Below, one piece after another: positions 1 through 6,539 of a stretch of 6,949 nucleotides of DNA. Made by a program: the position numbers and the translations under genes. How positions within the stretch are numbered: position 1 is the first letter of the stretch; every line of letters starts with the position of its first letter. Source of the stretch: CAYFJO01 sp964343305 (GTDB taxonomy: Bacteria > Planctomycetota > Planctomycetia > Pirellulales > Pirellulaceae); contig CAYFJO010000536.1 of assembly GCA_964343305.1 (NCBI GenBank), positions 1-6,949 of the forward strand. Reading direction: 5' to 3'. Below the pieces are notes generated by a model that was given only the letters and a program-made list of their open reading frames with translations, ran no database searches and was not told the DNA's origin.

Positions 1-3000
1 GGACGAGCCGACGACGGGGCTGCACTTTGCTGACATTCAATTACTGCTCAAAGTGCTGCACGATTTCGTCGACGCGGGCAACACGGTGTTAGTCGTCGAG
101 CACAACCAGGAAGTGATCAAGACGGCCGACTGGATCATTGACCTTGGTCCAGAAGGTGGCGAAGGTGGCGGACGAGTCATCGCGACGGGCACGCCCGAAG
201 AAATCGTTCAAAGCAAAAGCTCGCACACGGGCCGATCTTTAGCTCGGTTTTTGTGCGCCACTGGCACTGCCAGTGCAAAATCGAACGGAAAGCACAAGAC
301 GAAGAAAAACACTGGCAGAGCCAGTGGCACACGGAACGGGAAGCTGGCGAAGAAGATCCGCGTGCAAGGTGCCGCTCAGCACAATTTGAAACAAGTCGAC
401 GCCGAGATTCAGCGCGACAAGATGACGGTTTTCTGCGGGCCAAGCGGATCGGGAAAAAGTTCGCTGGCGATGGACACGATCTACGCCGAAGGCCAGCGCC
501 GCTACGTCGAAAGCCTCAGCGCCTACGCCCGCCAGTTCGTCAACCAAATGCAGAAGCCCAAGCTCGAATCGATCGACGGCCTGTCGCCCGCCATCGCGAT
601 CGAGCAAAAGAACCTGGGCAACACACCGCGTTCGACGGTCGGCACGGTCACCGAAGTTTACGATTACCTGCGAATTCTTTACGCCCGGCTGGGCACACCG
701 TTTTGCCCTGATTGCGACCTTGAGATCGGCACACAAACATCCGACCAAATCATCGACAAAGTGATGCAGGAACCATCCGGCACTCGCGTCTATCTGATGG
801 CGCCGGTCGACATCGAGGTTGGACGCAAATATGAGTCGTTGTGGGAAGAGATCAAATCAGCCGGGTACATTCGCATCCGAGTTGATGGCAAAACGCATTC
901 GTTGGAAGAGCCTCCGTCGATCGACCGCCGCCGCCGCCACAACGTCGAAGTGGTCATCGATCGAGTCGTCATCAAACCAGCGTCTCGTTCGCGCATCGCC
1001 GACACGGTCGAAAATGCATTGGCTCTGGGGCGCGGAGTGATAGGCGTGGCTTATGCGAGCGATGACGTCGAAGAAACGAATTGGCGCGTCGTGACGCACA
1101 GCCAGCATCTAGCGTGCGACCATTGTGGGCGAAGTTTTGAACATCTGACGCCGCACAGTTTTTCGTTTAACAGTCATCTAGGTTGGTGTGAAGCATGCGA
1201 GGGACTCGGCGTTCAAACCGGCGCGAATCCCGCGGCGTTGCTGCGAGATCCAAAGTTGAGCCTGGCCGATGGAGCGGTTTCGCTTTGGCCGAATTTGGAA
1301 AAGAAGGTTTCGCAGTTGATGTTGCAAAGTCTTGCCGCTGGGACCGGCATGCCGCTGGACGTCCCGTTCGATCAACTCGCGGCACGGCATCGGCGTATCA
1401 TTCTGCATGGCACGGACGACCGGTGGTTCGCGGTGGAGACAGGGAGAGGGGGAAGACGGGGAGAGGGGGAGATAGGGAGAGGGGGAGACAAGGAGAAGGG
1501 GAAAAAGAAATCCGTGAACTCCTCATCTCCCCCTCCCCCCCTCTCCCCGCCTCCCCCTCTCCCTGCCTCCTCCTCTCCCCCGCTCTTCAGGTTTCAATTC
1601 AAGGGCCTGTATCCGGCGATGGAAGAGGCGTCTCGCTTGTCGCCCGCTTTTCGAACCCAGCTCGAAAAATTCGTCGACGAAGTGGAGTGTACGACGTGTG
1701 ACGGCAGCCGCTTGCGAGATGATGCCGCTGCGATGCGATTCAACGGCCGAACGATCGACGAGCTGTGCCGGTTGCCGCTTGGCGACCTGCAACAGGTTGT
1801 CCAGAAGTGGAAGCTGCCGGCCCGCGTCAAACGGATCGCGGGTGAGATTCTTCGCGAAATCAAGAACCGCGTCCAGTTTTTGAATGACGTTGGATTGAGT
1901 TACCTGTCCATCAGCCGCCCGGCGATGACGTTGTCCAACGGCGAGGCGCAACGCATTCGTCTGGCGAGCCAAATCGGCAGCGGGCTGTGCGGCGTTCTTT
2001 ATGTGTTGGACGAACCGACGATTGGCCTGCATCCGCGCGATAACACACGTTTGCTCCGCGCGCTGCACAAGCTCCGCGACCTCGGCAACACGCTGGTCGT
2101 GGTCGAACATGATCGCGAAGTGATCGACGAGTCGGATTTCATTTGCGACTTTGGCCCCGGCGCGGGGCGGCGCGGCGGAGAGATCGTCGCCGAAGGGACG
2201 CCTACCCAAGTTTCCAAACGGCGTGCGTCCGTCACCGGCCCATACATCAGCGGAAAGAAGGCGATTCCCATTCCAACAAATCGCCGCGTGGACCGGGACC
2301 GCTTCTCGTCGGCCAATTTGTTAGAAGTGATCGGCGCGCGGCACAACAACTTGCGTGACGTTCATCTTCAGATTCCGCTCGGCACATTGACCGCGGTCAC
2401 GGGCCCAAGCGGTTGCGGCAAAAGCTCGCTCATCGAAGAGGTGCTGTACAACTCACTCGCCAGAACCCTGCACCGTGCGTCGACTATTCCCGGTGCACAC
2501 GAGGCGATTCGCGGCGTCGAGCACATCAACAAGGTGATCCGCGTCGACCAGCAGGCGCTGGGCAATTCACCGACGTCGAACCCAGCGACTTACACGGGCG
2601 TCTTCGAGTTGATTCGCACTCTGTTCGCTCAACTGCCCGAAGCCAAACTCCGAGGCTACTCGCCGCGACGATTCAGTTTCAACGTCCCCGGCGGTCGATG
2701 TGAAGAATGCGTCGGCAACGGACAGATCTGCATCGAGATGCACTTCCTGCCTGACGTCTGGGTTCAGTGCGATACGTGCGACGGGCATCGATATAATCCC
2801 GAGACGCTGGCCGTCAAATACCACAGCCGATCAATCAGCGACGTGCTCGACATGCCTTGCGGCGAAGCGGTCACGTTGTTTGAAAACATCCCCAAGATTC
2901 GCAAGATTCTGCAAACGCTGTGCGACGTCGGCCTCGATTACTTGACGCTTGGCCAGCCCGCGCCAACGTTGTCCGGTGGCGAAGCTCAACGCGTGAAGTT

Positions 3001-4378
3001 GGCCGCCGAACTTTCGCGGCCCGACACCGGTCGCACGTTGTACTTGCTCGACGAGCCGACGACCGGGCTGCATTTTGACGATCTTCGCAAGCTACTCGAT
3101 GTGCTCCACCGATTGGTCGATCTGGGGAACACGGTCGTTGTGATTGAACACAATTTGGACGTGATCAAGCAAGCCGACTGGGTGATCGACATGGGCCCCG
3201 AAGCGGGCGAAGGCGGAGGATTGATTGTGGTCAATGGGTCGCCCAAAGATGTCGTCACGCACGCACTAAAACACGCGAACGGCAAATCGAATGGCAAGAA
3301 GTCCAATCTCCGTTCGCACACCGGCGAAGCACTCGCGCCGGCCATCAAGGCAGGACCTTATCAAGAACGCCCCGTTTTCGATTTTTCCGCTGCCGAAGAA
3401 AAACGTGAGTCGGATATGGACATCACGGAAGTGGGCCGCAACGCCAAAATGCCGTGGGAATCGGACGGACGCACCTGGCACACGAAGGACCGCGTTGGAC
3501 GCAAGGGCGAGCCCTGCCGCTGGGACGGGCGAGTTCTGGAACGCGTTGTCGATCGCATCCATGAATTGGGCGAATTCAGTGAAACGGATTGGAACACTCG
3601 GTCGGTCGTCGAGATTGCCGCGCCGAAGAAGTCCGACGGCTGGTTCTTCCACGCCATCACGGGCGAAGCATGGCTGTTGAAAATGAAGTTCCGCACGAAA
3701 CGCGGAGCCTTCAAACGACAAGAGTTGATCGACGCCCTCAAGCTGAAGACGCTCAACCAACTCGACGAAGTGCCGATGTACAGCAACGACCCGCGCGTGA
3801 AGGTGAAGTCGGCCAAGGGAGCGTTCCAGGAAGTAGAAATTCGCGCACACTCGCTTGCCGAAATGGACACGCCCGCATTTTGGCAATTCCTGGAAGACGC
3901 AGTGGTAGGCTTTAGCAAGAAGGCCGCGCGCAAAGCGCTGAACATCGAAGACCACACTCCGTGGAAAAAGCTTGGTCAGAAATGGCACTTCATGCGCAAG
4001 GGATTCCCGCCGGGTAAGAAGGTGAAGTGGGAACCCGAAGTGCTGGAAGAGCTGCACGAAATATTGAGCGACATCGCGCCTGACGGCCAGTTTCTGTGGA
4101 ACAACCAGGTGCTTGTCCATCTTTTCGTTCCGCAGCAAAAAGAAGCTTGGGCCAGTCTGCTGACAAAGAAGGCACCTTATCTGGAATTGATTTTGACCAG
4201 CCCCAAGAACGCCGTCGCGCTCGGCCGCATTGCTGAGTTGGGATTTGATCGCGAGATGGACGGTTCTCACGAAGACCGCGACCGGCTGCGTATCCGATTC
4301 CGTACGCTGGATGACCTGCATCAGGGTGACTTGCCTGAATTCTTGAAAGAGCACCTGGACGAAGTCACGAGTAGCTGA
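1..4378 (+). CDS. uvrA: UvrA excinuclease subunit A, tandem (double) form with C-terminal extension; 5' end outside window
   Basis: UvrA is the damage-recognition ATPase of nucleotide excision repair; it loads UvrB on damaged DNA. The reading frame is open from base 2, so the start lies upstream (a GTG at 53 is internal). Numbering from base 2, 1458 residues are visible. Residues 1-80 are the end of a first UvrA unit (Walker B DEPTTGLH, H-loop EHN). After a lysine-rich linker a complete second unit follows: Walker A GPSGSGKS (146-153), CPDC (235-238), UvrB-binding region (about 240-365), zinc finger C372/C375/C396/C399, insertion domain, CTTC (563-566), signature LSNGE (644-648), Walker B D670-E671, H703, second Walker A GPSGCGKS (801-808), zinc finger C900/C903/C923/C926, signature LSGGE (990-994), D1017-E1018, H1050. 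Zinc-finger spacings match canonical UvrA. Residues 1120-1458 are an extra domain absent from ordinary UvrA (about 940 residues). If the first unit is also full length, the protein exceeds 2,200 residues. All visible ATPase and zinc residues are present, so the second unit looks functional. Stop TGA at 4376-4378. Confidence 0.96.
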   Translation, partial: DEPTTGLHFADIQLLLKVLHDFVDAGNTVLVVEHNQEVIKTADWIIDLGPEGGEGGGRVIATGTPEEIVQSKSSHTGRSLARFLCATGTASAKSNGKHKTKKNTGRASGTRNGKLAKKIRVQGAAQHNLKQVDAEIQRDKMTVFCGPSGSGKSSLAMDTIYAEGQRRYVESLSAYARQFVNQMQKPKLESIDGLSPAIAIEQKNLGNTPRSTVGTVTEVYDYLRILYARLGTPFCPDCDLEIGTQTSDQIIDKVMQEPSGTRVYLMAPVDIEVGRKYESLWEEIKSAGYIRIRVDGKTHSLEEPPSIDRRRRHNVEVVIDRVVIKPASRSRIADTVENALALGRGVIGVAYASDDVEETNWRVVTHSQHLACDHCGRSFEHLTPHSFSFNSHLGWCEACEGLGVQTGANPAALLRDPKLSLADGAVSLWPNLEKKVSQLMLQSLAAGTGMPLDVPFDQLAARHRRIILHGTDDRWFAVETGRGGRRGEGEIGRGGDKEKGKKKSVNSSSPPPPLSPPPPLPASSSPPLFRFQFKGLYPAMEEASRLSPAFRTQLEKFVDEVECTTCDGSRLRDDAAAMRFNGRTIDELCRLPLGDLQQVVQKWKLPARVKRIAGEILREIKNRVQFLNDVGLSYLSISRPAMTLSNGEAQRIRLASQIGSGLCGVLYVLDEPTIGLHPRDNTRLLRALHKLRDLGNTLVVVEHDREVIDESDFICDFGPGAGRRGGEIVAEGTPTQVSKRRASVTGPYISGKKAIPIPTNRRVDRDRFSSANLLEVIGARHNNLRDVHLQIPLGTLTAVTGPSGCGKSSLIEEVLYNSLARTLHRASTIPGAHEAIRGVEHINKVIRVDQQALGNSPTSNPATYTGVFELIRTLFAQLPEAKLRGYSPRRFSFNVPGGRCEECVGNGQICIEMHFLPDVWVQCDTCDGHRYNPETLAVKYHSRSISDVLDMPCGEAVTLFENIPKIRKILQTLCDVGLDYLTLGQPAPTLSGGEAQRVKLAAELSRPDTGRTLYLLDEPTTGLHFDDLRKLLDVLHRLVDLGNTVVVIEHNLDVIKQADWVIDMGPEAGEGGGLIVVNGSPKDVVTHALKHANGKSNGKKSNLRSHTGEALAPAIKAGPYQERPVFDFSAAEEKRESDMDITEVGRNAKMPWESDGRTWHTKDRVGRKGEPCRWDGRVLERVVDRIHELGEFSETDWNTRSVVEIAAPKKSDGWFFHAITGEAWLLKMKFRTKRGAFKRQELIDALKLKTLNQLDEVPMYSNDPRVKVKSAKGAFQEVEIRAHSLAEMDTPAFWQFLEDAVVGFSKKAARKALNIEDHTPWKKLGQKWHFMRKGFPPGKKVKWEPEVLEELHEILSDIAPDGQFLWNNQVLVHLFVPQQKEAWASLLTKKAPYLELILTSPKNAVALGRIAELGFDREMDGSHEDRDRLRIRFRTLDDLHQGDLPEFLKEHLDEVTSS
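249..332 (+). repeat. Pair of small CACTGGC palindromes inside the linker between the two UvrA units
   Basis: Two related palindromes lie 34 bases apart in the coding linker. The first, 259-275, is CACTGGCA-C-TGCCAGTG, with perfect 8-base arms. The second, 310-326, is CACTGGC-AGA-GCCAGTG, with perfect 7-base arms. Copy 2 read on the minus strand matches copy 1 on the plus strand over GTG-YGCCACTGGCWCTGCCAGTG, apart from a one-base gap, so the pair is in inverted orientation. They encode the low-complexity peptide stretches around CATGTASAK and NTGRASGT, in a Lys/Asn/Gly-rich segment without UvrA homology. They look like short dispersed repeats that settled in a tolerant linker. I see no other copy in this window, so dispersal is inference. 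Confidence 0.6.
1435..1582. repeat. Purine-rich/pyrimidine-rich imperfect inverted repeat inserted in frame in uvrA
   Basis: The left part (1435-1510) is almost all purine on the plus strand, built from GGGAGAGGGGGA-like units, with only four pyrimidines in 76 bases. A short spacer (1511-1518) follows. The right part (1519-1581) is almost all pyrimidine, with three purines in 63 bases. The reverse complement of about 1530-1570 matches about 1435-1475 with a one-base gap and a few substitutions. In protein it gives a Gly/Arg/Glu/Lys stretch followed by a Ser/Pro stretch, about 49 residues, lying between FAV and LFRFQFKGL. In ordinary UvrA this is a short loop of the DNA-contacting insertion domain. 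The inserted length is close to a multiple of three and carries no stop, so the reading frame survives. Confidence 0.85.
3359..4375 (+). other. C-terminal extension of the tandem UvrA: duplicated domain of unknown function
   Basis: This part of uvrA lies after the SHTGEALAP segment where standard UvrA proteins end. It encodes about 340 hydrophilic residues rich in Lys, Trp and Glu, with no signal, membrane segment or cysteine cluster. Two halves resemble each other: module A (bases about 3452-3901) and module B (about 3959-4369). Both begin with the same spaced pattern P-W-x3-G-x2-W-H-x8-G-x4-W-x3-V-L-E and both end with a charged strand, an SL or TL turn, and a P-x-F-x2-FL type helix. The family is not recognised. 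The segment with a leucine-rich strand, R/K patch and final helix faintly recalls YjbR/MmcQ-like folds, but that is a guess. Because it is fused to UvrA, a DNA- or protein-contact role in repair is plausible but not shown. Confidence 0.7.
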
Positions 4379-4426
4379 ATTCGTAAGAATTCAGAAGTTC
4401 TACCTGAATTCTCACGAATTCAGCTA
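4372..4426. terminator. 23-bp GAATTC-rich inverted repeat spanning the uvrA stop; possible bidirectional terminator or dispersed palindrome
   Basis: The left arm is 4372-4394, the loop 4395-4403 (9 bases) and the right arm 4404-4426. Twenty-two of 23 arm positions are complementary, with one A/C mismatch. Each arm is itself a small palindrome, CTGAATTC-N4-GAATTCAG, so the sequence can form one long stem or two short hairpins. The TGA stop of uvrA (4376-4378) lies in the left arm. There is no T-run after the hairpin on the plus strand, so it is not a textbook intrinsic terminator. Its place between convergent genes fits transcript ending or 3'-end protection. The internal symmetry also suggests a mobile palindromic repeat. 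Confidence 0.6.
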
Positions 4427-4458
4427 CGCACGATCGATTCGTACTCCGCAATGCGGCG

Positions 4459-4481
4459 TTGCCCAACTAATCATTGGGCAA
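4459..4481 (-). terminator. Hairpin over the stop codon of the TolC-like gene
   Basis: TTGCCCAA (4459-4466) and TTGGGCAA (4474-4481) are perfect 8-base complements around a 7-base loop. The loop contains the TAG stop codon of the minus-strand gene (4467-4469). No T-run follows on the minus strand, so function as an intrinsic terminator is uncertain. It could also be a 3'-end stabilising stem. Confidence 0.45.
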
Positions 4482-6539
4482 GTCTTCACCCGATCGTGGC
4501 CTCGGTGGCACTTCTTCGACAACCGCGGCATCGGCACTGCCCTCTTCAATATCCTGCGGATACGTTCCTTGGCTCACGATCGGCGAACGTTGTATGATGT
4601 AGTTGTCGAGGCGGAAATCCTTCATGCGTAGTCGATCGCGTTGTGCCGCGTCGCGATGGGCTTGTGCGGGCCACGGACCTTCGGCCAGACGGACGGCGTT
4701 GTATTCCAAAAGTGAGCCTTTGGACAAATGGACTTGCTTGATGGCGTTGGTGTACTCGCGCATCGATGTGTGGTAGCTGCTCTCGGCGTCGGACAAACGG
4801 CGTTGGGCGTCGAGGATGGGTGTCAGCAAATTGGCGATCTTGTTTTCATCCGCGCCCTGCAATTCTGCTTCGAGTGCGCGAAGCTGCTCACGGGCTGCGA
4901 TCAGCCGATTGAGCGTCACGTGTGCGACGGTGTAGGATCGATCGACCTCGGCAAATGCGGTGCTGAGGTTGAAGATAATCTCGCGCTGCTGCTCGCGGAG
5001 CAACGCGCGTTCACGCACTAGTTTCAGTTTTGCATTGCGAACAGCCGCGTGTGCCTGACGGAAGCCGACCGGGAACTTGAGTTCGAACCCCAGTTGCCAC
5101 TCTTGAAAGCGGCCCGATGACAGGTTGTGCACCGCGTCATTGAAGCCCGTTCGATTGTCGCCATTCGGTTCGACCAAGTCGTGGCCCAGTCCCCGCCAGC
5201 GATAGCGTCCCACCGCATCGATTTCGGGATAAAGATAGTTCTTGGCCGCGATAAGTTCTAACTCGCGTTGTTTGATCTTCCACTTTTGCTCGCGCAGTTC
5301 CACTTTTCGCATCAAGGATTCCGCCACGATCTCGTCCCAATTAAAGATGACCTTGGCCGGATCCGGCTCGTCGGACGGACGGATGACGCGATCGCCGTTG
5401 ATCGGCAGGCCGGTCATCAGACGCAGCCGCCGTTCATTGACATACAGCCCGCCGCGTGTATTGCCTGGATAGGTGGATCGCTGGGGCTGTTGCAGGCGAC
5501 CCTGCAATTCGTTGATGACGTCCGCTTTGAGCCGGAAGTACTGCTCGCGCGCTTGTGCTTCGCGCTCGGCCTCGCCACCACGACGGCCGGTCTGGTGAAG
5601 TGCGTGGATGCGTCGCCACGTAAGCAGCGCCCGGTCACGCGCCGCAATCTTGGCGGAAACATTGCGATAAGACTGGTACAGATCCCAGTACGCCGTTTCG
5701 ACGTCGTCGATCAAATCGCGAATGCCTTTTTCGAATTGGGCCAGGTTGATGTCGGCGTTGATGCGGGCGATCAACACTCCGTTGTAAACGCCCGGTGTCG
5801 CATCGGGACCGGCAATGCGATGGAAGTCGTAGCCCATCTGCGCACCGCCCAGATAGATCGGCTGGCGAGCCTCCATTTCCAGTGCCGTGGCCCACGGCAG
5901 ATTGGGAATGTCGTTTCCCGGCGAGTTGTTAAAGTCGTAGTCGACCGTGTGCCTTGCGGTCAACTCGGTGCCCATCGGAGTGCGTTTGTAGAGTTCCGAA
6001 TTGTAGGCCAGCAGATCTTGCTTGAAGAGACGTGTGCCACCGCCGAAAAACTGGTTGTTGACCGCGCGATCGTTCTTTTCAAAAAACATCCCGGTCGACC
6101 AATTGGCGTCGAACGCGCTAAGTGCGGCCGCTTCGCCGAATCGCGGATCGCTTTGTTGAATCGCGGGATCAAAAATGGATTGGACACCGTCGGGGATTTG
6201 AATCACGTTGGCACCGAGATTTCGTAAGACCTTGGAATTGGTCAATGCCAACTGAATCGCCTCTTGCAGCGTCATGTCCCAATGTTCTTTGGGAAGGTTT
6301 TCCGAAACCAAATTGGGACGAGCCGTGGCGGCCAGTTCCGCGTAATTTGACGATTCGACGTCGGGATATTCGATTTCGGCGGAGACGTTTTGGTAGTGTT
6401 CGAGTTCAGAGTTAGAGAATGTCGACGCATCATTTTTCTTACCCCATGTACAGCCCGGTAGCGTCAGCAAGGCGGCATAAAAGAGCCAGCCAGCGCAGAA
6501 CAACCAACCGCGCATATAGGGAAATGCGTGAATGTGCAT
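4467..6539 (-). CDS. TolC-family outer-membrane efflux lipoprotein
   Basis: Predicted outer-membrane channel of a tripartite export system (type I secretion or RND/ABC efflux), acting in the outer membrane and periplasm. From the ATG at 6539 it has 690 residues, against about 490 for E. coli TolC. The N-terminus has a hydrophobic signal ending in lipobox LPGC, with the lipidated cysteine at residue 30 (bases 6450-6452). The OEP-type motif TLQEAIQLALTNS starts near residue 90. A long insert rich in aromatic and Asn residues follows (about 110-265), then helical repeats (about 265-360 and 400-600) with the DDVETAYWDLYQ and LDAQRRLSDAESSYHTS heptad-rich segments typical of TolC coiled coils. The tail is acidic and proline-rich. 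The start is uncertain: GTG 6581, ATG 6539 and ATG 6515 are all in frame and none has a well-placed Shine-Dalgarno. ATG 6515 gives the most compact lipoprotein signal (MRGWLF...). No partner pump or adaptor gene is seen here. It converges with uvrA. Confidence 0.93.
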   Translation of the reverse strand: MHIHAFPYMRGWLFCAGWLFYAALLTLPGCTWGKKNDASTFSNSELEHYQNVSAEIEYPDVESSNYAELAATARPNLVSENLPKEHWDMTLQEAIQLALTNSKVLRNLGANVIQIPDGVQSIFDPAIQQSDPRFGEAAALSAFDANWSTGMFFEKNDRAVNNQFFGGGTRLFKQDLLAYNSELYKRTPMGTELTARHTVDYDFNNSPGNDIPNLPWATALEMEARQPIYLGGAQMGYDFHRIAGPDATPGVYNGVLIARINADINLAQFEKGIRDLIDDVETAYWDLYQSYRNVSAKIAARDRALLTWRRIHALHQTGRRGGEAEREAQAREQYFRLKADVINELQGRLQQPQRSTYPGNTRGGLYVNERRLRLMTGLPINGDRVIRPSDEPDPAKVIFNWDEIVAESLMRKVELREQKWKIKQRELELIAAKNYLYPEIDAVGRYRWRGLGHDLVEPNGDNRTGFNDAVHNLSSGRFQEWQLGFELKFPVGFRQAHAAVRNAKLKLVRERALLREQQREIIFNLSTAFAEVDRSYTVAHVTLNRLIAAREQLRALEAELQGADENKIANLLTPILDAQRRLSDAESSYHTSMREYTNAIKQVHLSKGSLLEYNAVRLAEGPWPAQAHRDAAQRDRLRMKDFRLDNYIIQRSPIVSQGTYPQDIEEGSADAAVVEEVPPRPRSGEDLPND

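Noticed and set aside
1435..1582. Frameshift or pseudogene of uvrA at the low-complexity tract
   Set aside because: The UvrA frame continues unchanged on both sides of the tract with conserved motifs, so it is an in-frame insertion and not a break.
1435..1590. CRISPR-like array
   Set aside because: The repeats are short, contiguous purine units without unique spacers.
1523..2209. Minus-strand frame of 228 codons opposite the second UvrA unit
   Set aside because: It is antisense to ATPase motifs that are certain, and its Gly/Arg tail comes only from the purine-rich repeat.
3266..4354. Long antisense open frame (362 codons) opposite the UvrA C-terminal extension
   Set aside because: It mirrors a strongly supported coding frame with matching codon bias, its product has no recognisable domain, and the plus-strand frame is continuous with UvrA and shows the internal domain duplication.
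5268..6227. Plus-strand open frame of 319 codons opposite the TolC-like gene
   Set aside because: It is a shadow of the minus-strand gene, whose lipobox and TolC motifs are clear; the plus-strand product shows no domain.
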